In this document: in pieces, positions 30,371 through 37,938 of the stretch
Layout: the number at the start of each line of letters is the position of its first letter
Numbering within the stretch: the stretch's first letter is position 1
Assembly (NCBI RefSeq): GCF_000265245.1
Contig: NZ_AJKS02000007.1
Location: 67,998 to 131,997 of the forward strand
Direction of reading: 5' to 3'
DNA length: 64,000 nucleotides
Source of the DNA: Halomonas smyrnensis AAD6
GTDB lineage: Bacteria > Pseudomonadota > Gammaproteobacteria > Pseudomonadales > Halomonadaceae
Made by a program: the position numbers and the translations under genes
The notes under the pieces: model-generated
Told to the model about the DNA's origin: nothing
Database searches by the model: none
Seen by the model: the letters and a program-made list of their open reading frames with translations, nothing else

Positions 30371-31768
30371 TTACTGCGCCGCGGGGGGAGAAGGCCAGCT
30401 CGGCGCGAGCGCCAGACGGGTCTCCAGCACCTTGGCCAGCTTCAGCACGAAGTGATCCGCCAGCCGCGGACCGACCAGCTGCACGCCTAATGGCATGCCA
30501 TCGCGGGAAAAACCGGCGTTGAGCGACAGCGCCGGCTGCTCCCCCATGTTCCACGGCACGGTGTAGACGATGTGCTCGAAGGGGCGACGCGGATCGTTGG
30601 AGGGCGACGGCCAGTCCGCGGGGAAGGCGACGTTGGGCGTGGTCGGCGAGATCACCGCGTCGAGGTCGTCAAACACCGCCTCGGTGGCGCGGCGCATGGC
30701 CAGGGTCTGTTCGAAACCGCGCACCGCTTCCCCGCCACCGATCCGCCCGCCGTCGTCGGCCCAGGCAAGGATCGCCGGCAGCACCCGTTCACGCTGCTCG
30801 TTCGACAGCGCCGACAGGGCATTCCACTGGCGCACCCGCCAGAAACGATCCAGGCCATCGAGCATCTCGCGCGTCATCACCGGCGCCAGCGGCACCAGCG
30901 TGGCCCCGGCGGCCTCGAGCCGGGCGGCGGCGGCCTCCACGGCGGCGGCGATGGCGTCGTCCAGCGGCAGGCCGCAGCCGGCCTCCATCATCACGCCGAT
31001 GCGCAGCCCCGACACGTCCAGATCGAGGTCGCGCCAGTCGATGTCCTCCGGCGGCAGGCGTGTCGCATCGCGACGATCGGTACGTGACAGGGCCGTCATC
31101 ATCAGCGCGGCGTCGTCGACGCTACGCGTCATCGGGCCGGCACAGCGCCCCACGTAGTAGGGATCGATGGGAATCCGCCCCAGCGTCGGCTTGAAGCCGA
31201 CGGTGCCACACCAGGCGGCGGGCAGGCGCACCGAGCCGCCGATGTCGGTGCCCACGTGAAGCGGGCCGTAGCCCGCGGCGGCGGCCGCTCCGGCGCCGGA
31301 GCTTGAACCGCCGGTATTGCACTCGAGCCGCCAGGGATTGCGGGTCACTCCATGGAACGAGGACAGCCCCGAGGAGAGCATGCCGAAGTCGGGACACGTC
31401 GTCTTGCCCAGCAGCGTCGCACCGTCCTCGGCGAGGCGTGCCGCCGGCGGCGCATCGTCGGCGGCCGCAGACTGGTCGCCGAGCCCGGTGCCGCTCGGCA
31501 CCGGCTGGCCGCAGGTGGCAATCAGCTCCTTGAGCGTGACGGGCACGCCGTCCAACGCCCCGCGCGGCTCGCCTCGCGTCCAGCGCTCGCTGGAGGCCTT
31601 GGCTGACGCCAGAAACGCCTGCGGACGGAAATCGTAGAGCGCATTGAGGTGCGGCTCCCAGCGCTCGACGTGCCGGACCAGGGCCTCGGCGGCATCCAGC
31701 GGCGACAGGCGCCTGTCACGATAGGCCGCCAGCAGCTGGGTGGCGGTCATCTGATGGGGATCGATCAT
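30371..31768 (-). CDS. Amidase (amidase signature family)
   Basis: A 465-residue amidase with the Ser-cisSer-Lys triad visible: Lys in VPVTLKELIAT, the cis-Ser in NTGGSSSGAGAAAAAGYG, and the nucleophile in GTDIGGSVRLPAAWCGTVGFKPT. Family members hydrolyse aliphatic or aryl amides, or act in transamidation. It is not a GatA, because no gatB or gatC lies nearby. It precedes the DUF3311-symporter pair in the same direction by 58 bp, likely one operon, and follows a LysR gene on the same strand. Confidence 0.9.
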   Translation of the reverse strand: MIDPHQMTATQLLAAYRDRRLSPLDAAEALVRHVERWEPHLNALYDFRPQAFLASAKASSERWTRGEPRGALDGVPVTLKELIATCGQPVPSGTGLGDQSAAADDAPPAARLAEDGATLLGKTTCPDFGMLSSGLSSFHGVTRNPWRLECNTGGSSSGAGAAAAAGYGPLHVGTDIGGSVRLPAAWCGTVGFKPTLGRIPIDPYYVGRCAGPMTRSVDDAALMMTALSRTDRRDATRLPPEDIDWRDLDLDVSGLRIGVMMEAGCGLPLDDAIAAAVEAAAARLEAAGATLVPLAPVMTREMLDGLDRFWRVRQWNALSALSNEQRERVLPAILAWADDGGRIGGGEAVRGFEQTLAMRRATEAVFDDLDAVISPTTPNVAFPADWPSPSNDPRRPFEHIVYTVPWNMGEQPALSLNAGFSRDGMPLGVQLVGPRLADHFVLKLAKVLETRLALAPSWPSPPAAQ

Positions 31769-31927
31769 GAGGGCTTTCCGTGATTGTTGTTGATGTGGCG
31801 GGTGTCCTCAGCCTGGCGCGTTCCCGTGTCACCAGCCATCACAATGATGACGCCAGGGTGTCCACGTTTTGTGTGCACCCCGTCCGCCTCTGCGCCGGCC
31901 ACTGCCCTCTTCCGCCCGCGATACCGA

Positions 31928-32848
31928 TCAGTCCTGATCCCCCAGACCCTGATCCCCCAGGCCCTGAAGCGCCGAGGCCAGCAGCCCCAGGCAGGCGTCG
32001 GTGGCGAAACTGCGCTGACGATGTCGATGCAGGCAAAGATCGAGGCGGGTGCGCGGCAGCTCGCCCGGCGCCAGCGGCACGCTCGCCAGCTGACCGCCGC
32101 CGCACTCTCGGGCGACCGCCATGGGCGGAAGAATCAGCAGCGCGGCACCGGCCAGCGCCAGCGCCTTCTGGGTCTCCAGGGAGGCGGTATGGAAGGTGGG
32201 AGTCAAGGTGACCCCCTGATCGCGAGCCGCCTGGTCCAGGGCCTGACGCACGCCGTAGTGTTCGTCGGGCAACGCCAGCGGGTGCTCGGCAAGCTCGGCC
32301 AGGCGCAGCTCCCCCTTGACGGCGAGCGGATGGCTCGGCGCCATCACCACGTGGTGCTCCAGGTGACTGCTGGCAAACGGCTGGATATCGTCATGATGCG
32401 GCAGGAAGAAGGCCAGCCCGATATCGGCATCACCGCTGCGCAGCGCTTCGACGATCTCGCCGGCGCTGGCGATCTGTATGTCGAAGCGCAACCGCGGGTA
32501 GTGCCGCCCGAGATCGGCCAGCGTCGGCGCCAGCAGACCCGCCACCACCCCCTCGGCCACCCGCAGACTGACCCGCCCGGTGCGTAGTCCCTTGAGGTCG
32601 CCGATCTGCTCCTGGACCCGCTCCAGGTCTCGCAGGGTCCGCCTGGCCTGCACCGCCAGCAGCTCGCCGGCCGACGTCAGGCGGATACCGCCGGGGCCAC
32701 GCTCGAGCAGCGGCGCCCCGAGCCGGTGCTCGAGCAGATCGATCTGACGGCTGATAGCGGTAGGCGCGATATGCAGCCGCGCCGACGCCTCACGCAGCGA
32801 GCGGCAGCGGGCGACCGTGTCGAAGTAGTGAAGGGCTCTCCAGTGCAT
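31928..32848 (-). CDS. LysR-family transcriptional regulator
   Basis: A 306-residue LysR protein with the winged helix MHWRALHYFDTVARCRSLREASARLHIAPTAISRQIDLLE-type start and an effector domain with LRVAEGVVAGLLAP. The C-terminus carries a short repeat, GLGDQGLGDQD, which reflects a 15-bp tandem duplication at 31930-31965. It begins only 3 nt after the GNAT gene and reads toward the amidase operon across a 159-nt gap, so it probably regulates that operon. Confidence 0.88.
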   Translation of the reverse strand: MHWRALHYFDTVARCRSLREASARLHIAPTAISRQIDLLEHRLGAPLLERGPGGIRLTSAGELLAVQARRTLRDLERVQEQIGDLKGLRTGRVSLRVAEGVVAGLLAPTLADLGRHYPRLRFDIQIASAGEIVEALRSGDADIGLAFFLPHHDDIQPFASSHLEHHVVMAPSHPLAVKGELRLAELAEHPLALPDEHYGVRQALDQAARDQGVTLTPTFHTASLETQKALALAGAALLILPPMAVARECGGGQLASVPLAPGELPRTRLDLCLHRHRQRSFATDACLGLLASALQGLGDQGLGDQD

Positions 32849-32851
32849 GGT

Positions 32852-33364
32852 TCAGACCGGCCGCGCGGCGGCAGACGACCCGAGGCCGCGCGGCGAGAGG
32901 TCCCGCCGCATGATGGTCACGGTCTCGCCGTGGTACTCGCGCTCCTCCACGTCTTCCCAGCCCAGCCGCCGATACAGCGACTGCTGGTCCGGCGTGTAGA
33001 GATAGAACAGCTCGTGGCCGCCGTCCTCTGCCTCTTGCTCCACCCGGCGCACCAGCGCGGAGGCGATGCCGCGGCCACGCCACTCCGGCAGCACGAAGAC
33101 CGATGCCAGCCAGGGCGTCAGCTCGCGACGGTCGCTCATGTCGTCGGCGACCAGGCTGGCCATGCCCACCGGCCGCTCGCCGTCCATGGCGGCGAACACC
33201 GAGGGCACGCCTTGCGATCCGCAGTCGGCACGGAAGGTGGCGATGGTGGCGGCGCGACTGCGCCCGGGATGCAGATGCCCCCACTGGTCATGGGCCCAGC
33301 CCGCCAGTGTCGGCACGAGGGGCGAGAGGGCGTCGATGCGGACGAGAGGCAGGCCGGATTCCAT
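32852..33364 (-). CDS. GNAT-family N-acetyltransferase
   Basis: A 170-residue acetyltransferase. The acetyl-CoA-binding motif is WLASVFVLPEWRGRGIASALVRRVEQEA, followed by ELFYLYTPDQQSLYRRLGWEDVEEREYHGE. The substrate is unknown. The frame stays open far upstream, but the ATG at 33364 gives the normal family length and follows GGAAG. It is immediately followed by the LysR gene, with 3 nt between stop and start, so they are probably co-transcribed. Confidence 0.85.
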   Translation of the reverse strand: MESGLPLVRIDALSPLVPTLAGWAHDQWGHLHPGRSRAATIATFRADCGSQGVPSVFAAMDGERPVGMASLVADDMSDRRELTPWLASVFVLPEWRGRGIASALVRRVEQEAEDGGHELFYLYTPDQQSLYRRLGWEDVEEREYHGETVTIMRRDLSPRGLGSSAAARPV

Positions 33365-33518
33365 GGCGAGAGTCTTCCTGTCGAGTGGCGTGATGTGGCC
33401 AGGCCGCGCACGGCCCGGCAAAAAACGCCACAGTATCCCCGCTCCGGCCGCCACTGGCCAGGGCCCCTCCCCGACCCGGGCGGCTCGGCCAGGCGCGAGG
33501 GCTCGGCCACCCGGGAAG

Positions 33519-33740
33519 ATGCCGATGTCCATCACCCTCGAACAGGCCCTGGCACCAGTGGTCACACGGCTGGTCGCCCGCGAGGTCGGCCGGCGCTTCC
33601 AGCACGGCGACTGGCACCTGGAGCCACTGGCGGCCGCGGTCCGACTCAGGAAGCCGCCCCGCCATCGCCGCGGGCGATATCCTGGCGGCCGAGCACCACC
33701 ACGTCCCGCGGCCACCATTCCGGGTGCTCGTCGCGAATGA
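33519..33740 (+). CDS. Possible small hypothetical protein
   Basis: A 73-codon frame starting MPMSITLEQALAPVVTRLVA with GGAAG before the ATG. The first 45 residues look protein-like and fill an otherwise empty gap, but the last third runs antisense into the mechanosensitive channel gene and is Arg/Pro-rich, as shadow frames are. No family is recognised. Confidence 0.2.
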   Translation: MPMSITLEQALAPVVTRLVAREVGRRFQHGDWHLEPLAAAVRLRKPPRHRRGRYPGGRAPPRPAATIPGARRE

Positions 33741-35322
33741 AGGCCATCAGCCCCTCGCGCACGTTGTTTTCGGCGATCCAGCCGCCGACCGGCTCGCGGG
33801 TCATCAGGTAGCAGGAGGCCTCCAGGGTCGCCTCGCGCTGCGCCGTCACGTGGCACTCCAGCCTGTCGGGGTCGACGACGTACTCCTCCCGCCGCGCGAG
33901 CTCGACGAAGCGCTCGCGCAGCACGGCGATGTCGGCGCTGAGGTGCAGGGTCAGCGCGATCTTCCGGTAGAGCCGGGGGTTCTTGGTCGAGAGGTTGTCG
34001 AAGGGCTGGGAGACGAAATAGCGGATCGGCACGATCAGCCGCCGCTCGTCCCAGGAGCGCAGCCGCACGAAGGTGTAGTAGATCCCCTCCACGTAGCACC
34101 ACTGGCCCTCGAACACGATCAGGTCGCCCATGCGGATGGGCTTGGCCAGCGAGACCTGAACGGAGGACAGGATATTGCCCAACACCGCCTGCCCGGCGAT
34201 ACCCACCAGCACGGTGAGCACGCTGGCAGAGGCCACCAGGGTCATGCCCAGGGTGCCGAAGAGGTTGATCTGGCTCAGCACGTAGGCGATCACGGCGACC
34301 ACCGTGACCAGGATGATGCTGCGGCGCAGGGCATACAGGGAGGTCAGCAGCTTGCGCTCATCGCGATGCCTGGTGTCATCGATCTCGCCGACCAGGGTCT
34401 GGGTCATCTTCATCAGGAAGGCGTCCAACAGCCGCACCGCCACCAAGCCGACGCCCCAGGCCGCGATGATGATCAGCAGCACGCGCAACGAGGTGGTGAC
34501 GGCCCCGGAGAACGACACCACATAGTCGAGCAGCATCCGCGCGACCAGGGCCATGGCGATGAACGCGATGGGCGTCTGGACTCGCCCGGTGAAGGCGCCA
34601 CTGATCCGCCGGAAGATGCGCCGCACCAGCCAGTCCACCAGGCGATGCACGCCCCAGCCCACCAGGCCGATGATCAGCAGGAAGATCGGCAGAGCGATCC
34701 ATTCCCATAGCCGCAGCTCGCCGAGCGGTGCCTGCAGGCGCGAGGGAATGTGATCCTCCAGCCAGGAAGGGCCGTACTCGGCGTACAGGGCAGGCACGTA
34801 GGCCAGGCTGTCCGGCGTGATCAGCCATACCGGGGGCCGCTCGCCGACCCGGTAGCGGGCCAGGCGGATGTCATGGGGCGCGCCGGCGGCCTCCAGCGAG
34901 GTGAGCAGCAGGTTGCGACGCGGCATGCCGGCCATGGGATGCTGGCCCGAGGGCGCCACGATCATGGCATCGCGGCGGCTCGGCAGGTCGGCGGGCTCCA
35001 ACCAGTCGCCCCGCTGCAGCACCGAGGCCAGCTGGCGGGCCAGCTCGGCGCCGCGGGCCGCCTGCTCGCCGGGAGAGAGGTCGGCGAGATTGAGCAGGTG
35101 CGCGGCCGAGTCGAAGTCGCCTCGTCGGGTCAGGGTCAGGAAACTGCGCAGCGCCTCCCGGGGCGTCTGGCGGCGCACCTCCTCGGGGGGCTCGCCGAGC
35201 CCGGCGTTGAGTGACTCGAGGTCGAACCAGCGCGGCGCTTCGCCGTCCGGTGATTGGGCGAGGCTCGGGCCGACGGCGAACAGCGCGACGACCAGCAGTA
35301 TCCAGCTGAGGCAACGTGGCAT
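33646..35322 (-). CDS. MscS-family mechanosensitive ion channel with periplasmic N-terminal domain
   Basis: A 558-residue protein. A signal peptide (MPRCLSWILLVVALFAVGPSLAQS) precedes a periplasmic domain of about 180 residues. Several transmembrane helices follow, then the MscS pore and beta domain: SVLTVLVGIAGQAVLGNILSSVQVSLAKPIRMGDLIVFEGQWCYVEGI with TFVRLRSWDERRLIVPIRYFVSQPFDN. It should open on hypo-osmotic stress, which suits a halophile. The start at 35322 is chosen for the signal peptide; the longer frame to 35394 has no site and a poor sequence. No clear ribosome site is seen. Confidence 0.88.
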   Translation of the reverse strand: MPRCLSWILLVVALFAVGPSLAQSPDGEAPRWFDLESLNAGLGEPPEEVRRQTPREALRSFLTLTRRGDFDSAAHLLNLADLSPGEQAARGAELARQLASVLQRGDWLEPADLPSRRDAMIVAPSGQHPMAGMPRRNLLLTSLEAAGAPHDIRLARYRVGERPPVWLITPDSLAYVPALYAEYGPSWLEDHIPSRLQAPLGELRLWEWIALPIFLLIIGLVGWGVHRLVDWLVRRIFRRISGAFTGRVQTPIAFIAMALVARMLLDYVVSFSGAVTTSLRVLLIIIAAWGVGLVAVRLLDAFLMKMTQTLVGEIDDTRHRDERKLLTSLYALRRSIILVTVVAVIAYVLSQINLFGTLGMTLVASASVLTVLVGIAGQAVLGNILSSVQVSLAKPIRMGDLIVFEGQWCYVEGIYYTFVRLRSWDERRLIVPIRYFVSQPFDNLSTKNPRLYRKIALTLHLSADIAVLRERFVELARREEYVVDPDRLECHVTAQREATLEASCYLMTREPVGGWIAENNVREGLMAFIRDEHPEWWPRDVVVLGRQDIARGDGGAAS

Positions 35323-35647
35323 GAGGAGCGGTCCAGTCCAGGGAGATCCGGGAAGCGGCCATCCAGGCCGGCGGTCGCCAGCAGTACACCCCATGGCCCT
35401 GCCGGTCGTCCAGCCCCGCCGCCACGGCTTCCCCGGCGCATCGCCCCTCGCCCCCTGGTGGGCCCTGCCGTTTCAGGCGCCGTCTGCGGCGTGCCCCGGG
35501 TCGGCGATGACGAACGTCTCCGTCTGCCTCATCGTTTCCATGGCCCGCCCGGGATCGGCCATCGGCTCGTGCCTCTGCACGGGCAACACCCGCCAGCGAC
35601 GCCCCCGGCCATCCTGGAGCCAGCCGCACGGGATGGGGCGACCGCCC
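35323..35647. other. Intergenic region between MscS and LysE genes
   Basis: A 325-nt gap. No gene is firmly supported. On the minus strand, 35473-35640 reads as a plausible coding segment ending FVIADPGHAADGA, but it has no good start; an ATG at 35562 would give only 29 residues, with GAGG 9 nt upstream. It may be a gene remnant or a very small gene. Confidence 0.35.
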
Positions 35648-36247
35648 TCAGCCGAGAATGAACACCACGCAGCCGGCGGTCAGCGCCCCCATCGTGCCGT
35701 TGAACGCGCGCCAGGCACGCGGCCCCTTGAGCCAGCGGCCGATGGCCATGCCGAAGCCGGCCCACAGCGAGATGCAGGGGAAGGCGATCAGTTCGGAGAC
35801 CCCGGCCAGCAGCAGCGCGTTGATCACGGTGTTGCCCTCATCGGGCAGGAAACTCGCCATCAGCGTCAGGCCCATCACCCAGGCCTTGGGATTGGCGAAC
35901 TGGAAGGCCGCGGCCTGCCAGAAGCTCAGCGGGCGGCCTTCACCCTCATCGAAGCTGGGCGGCGGTGCGGTGGCGATGCCCCAGGCCAGGTACAGCAGGT
36001 AGAGGCTGCCGACCACGCGCAGCGTCGTCTGCACCATCGGGAAGCGTTCGAACACCAGCCCCAGGCCCAGCGCCACCGCCGTGAACAGCACGAAGCAGCC
36101 GCCCATGATGCCCAGCAGGTGCGGCAGGGTGCGCCGGTAGCCATAGTTGGCCCCGGAGGCGGTCAGCATCATGTTGTTGGGCCCCGGCGTGATGGTCATG
36201 GAGATCATGAACAGGGCGGCGGGGCCGAGGGCGGCGAGCGTGTCCAT
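35648..36247 (-). CDS. LysE/RhtB-family amino acid exporter
   Basis: A 199-residue membrane protein with about six hydrophobic segments and the LysE hallmark SMTITPGPNNMMLTASGANYGYRR at the N-terminus, plus AAFQFANPKAWVMGLT. These proteins export amino acids such as lysine, threonine or homoserine. It is divergent from a MocR-type regulator across 101 bp, a pairing often seen for LysE-type exporters controlled by their neighbour. Confidence 0.88.
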   Translation of the reverse strand: MDTLAALGPAALFMISMTITPGPNNMMLTASGANYGYRRTLPHLLGIMGGCFVLFTAVALGLGLVFERFPMVQTTLRVVGSLYLLYLAWGIATAPPPSFDEGEGRPLSFWQAAAFQFANPKAWVMGLTLMASFLPDEGNTVINALLLAGVSELIAFPCISLWAGFGMAIGRWLKGPRAWRAFNGTMGALTAGCVVFILG

Positions 36248-36339
36248 CTTTAATTGTACCCCTACATTTTCTGGTGGGACGGCTTCTTCTTGCCGACATT
36301 TTCGAGAATAATGGGCACAAATATGGCGTCAAAGGTTTT

Positions 36340-36356
36340 ATTGTCACCATGACAAT
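36340..36356. promoter_or_regulatory. Palindrome over the MocR start codon
   Basis: ATTGTCACCATGACAAT is a perfect 6-bp inverted repeat with a 5-nt centre that spans the ATG at 36349-36351. A regulator bound here would block its own transcript, so autoregulation is possible. The same gap serves the divergent lysE-type gene. Confidence 0.4.
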
Positions 36357-37746
36357 CTGGACACCCGCGCTGCCCGAAGGCGGCCCACGCTACCGTCGCA
36401 TCGCCGAGGCCATGGCCGCGGCGATCGGCAACGGCGAGCTCGCCCCGGGCGAGAAGCTGCCGCCCCAGCGCCGGCTGGCCGATCGCCTCGGCGTGACCGT
36501 CGGCACCATCACCCGCGCCTATGCCGAGGCCCAGCGCCAGGGCTGGGTGGAGTCCAGGGTCGGCAGCGGCACCTACGTGCGCCAGCCGGCCGAGGAGGAC
36601 CACCTGCCCTTCTTCCGCGCCGGCCAGCCGGCTGACGACGGCGTGATCGACATCAGCATGAGCCTGCCGCCGCCTCACCCGCTGCGCGCCAGGGGCCTCA
36701 AGCGTGCGCTGGCGGGCCTCATCGACTCGCCCGAGGCCGTGCAGGCGGCCACCGAGTACCAGCCCGAGGCCGGCAGTGAAGTCCAGCGGGCGCGCATCGC
36801 CGCCTGGCAGGGCCGGCTCGGCCTGCCCGACGACCCCGAGCGCCTGCTGATCACCCAGGGCGGCCAGCATGGCATTCACCTGCTGGTGCATCACCTCGCC
36901 CAGCCGGGCGACCTGGTGGCCGCCGACGCCCTCACCTACCCGGGCTTCGTGTGCGCGGCCCAGCAGGCCCACCTGCGTCCGATGGCGGTGCCGATGGACG
37001 CCGACGGCATGGACATGGACGCCCTGGCCCGGCTGTGCGCCCGCCAGCCACCGCGCCTGATCTACACCACGCCGGATCTCAACAACCCCACCGGGGCACG
37101 GCTCGGCGAGGCAAGGCGCGAGCGCCTGGTGGCGCTGGCTCGTGAGCACGATATCTGGCTGATCGAGGACGCGGTGCAGTACCTGCCCGAGGCCCAGCGC
37201 GGCACGCCGCTGGTCAGCCTGGCGCCGGAGCGCACGCTGCACGTGTTCAGCACCTCCAAGGTGATGGCCGGCGGCCTGCGCATCGGCAGCCTCACGGTGC
37301 CGGAACGGCTGCAGGAGCGGCTGTGCTCGGCGCTGCGCTCCCAGAGCTGGATGGTGCCGCCGCTGATGGTGGAGGCGACCTGCCGCTGGATGGAGGACCC
37401 GGACAGCCACGAACTGCTGCGCTGGCAGGTCGAGGAGCTGGCCGCTCGCCGCGCGCTGGCCCTTGAGCGCCTGGCCGCCTATGAGCCGCAGAGCCGCGAG
37501 GGCTCGTCGCTGGTCTGGCTGCCGCTGCCGGCGGGCCGACGCAGCAGCGAGGTACAGGCGCTGCTCGCGCGGCGCGGGGTCAAGGTCTCCACGCCCGAAC
37601 CGTTCTGCATGGGCAGCGAGCCGGCGCCCCAGGCCATCCGCCTGTGTCTGGGGCCGGCCGAGACCCGCGAGGCGCTCGAGCGGGCGCTGACCATCGTCGA
37701 CGAACTCTTGGGCGAGCCGCCCGCCTCGCCCTGGCAGACGCTATAG
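36349..37746 (+). CDS. MocR-type regulator (GntR DNA-binding plus aminotransferase-like domain)
   Basis: A 465-residue protein. A GntR winged helix occupies about residues 10-80 (YRRIAEAMAAAIGNGELAPGEKLPPQRRLADRLGVTVGTITRAY-type). A fold-type-I aminotransferase-like domain follows, with the PLP Lys304 in FSTSKVMAGGLRIG and YTTPDLNNPTGA for cofactor contacts. MocR proteins use PLP adducts as effectors. The ATG at 36349 starts at the normal N-terminus; no ribosome site is visible, so the message may be nearly leaderless. An upstream start at 36274 is less likely. It probably controls the divergent LysE-type exporter. Confidence 0.88.
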   Translation: MTIWTPALPEGGPRYRRIAEAMAAAIGNGELAPGEKLPPQRRLADRLGVTVGTITRAYAEAQRQGWVESRVGSGTYVRQPAEEDHLPFFRAGQPADDGVIDISMSLPPPHPLRARGLKRALAGLIDSPEAVQAATEYQPEAGSEVQRARIAAWQGRLGLPDDPERLLITQGGQHGIHLLVHHLAQPGDLVAADALTYPGFVCAAQQAHLRPMAVPMDADGMDMDALARLCARQPPRLIYTTPDLNNPTGARLGEARRERLVALAREHDIWLIEDAVQYLPEAQRGTPLVSLAPERTLHVFSTSKVMAGGLRIGSLTVPERLQERLCSALRSQSWMVPPLMVEATCRWMEDPDSHELLRWQVEELAARRALALERLAAYEPQSREGSSLVWLPLPAGRRSSEVQALLARRGVKVSTPEPFCMGSEPAPQAIRLCLGPAETREALERALTIVDELLGEPPASPWQTL

Positions 37747-37938
37747 CCCATCGAGTGCCGGCCACACCGGCCGGCAACGCCCCGGCGCCAGGGCGCCAAT
37801 ACCTGTTCCTGCTGATCGGCACCACCTCGATGGATGGAACCGGACCCGACGCCTGTCCGATCACGACGCCCTCATCACTCCCCTCACAGAACGCGTCCGC
37901 GAGTGGACCATCCACGCCCCAGCGCCTACACCTTGAAC

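Noticed and set aside
30371..31768. Glutamyl-tRNA amidotransferase subunit A
   Set aside because: The amidase signature is shared, but no gatB or gatC is nearby and the neighbours are a symporter and DUF3311.
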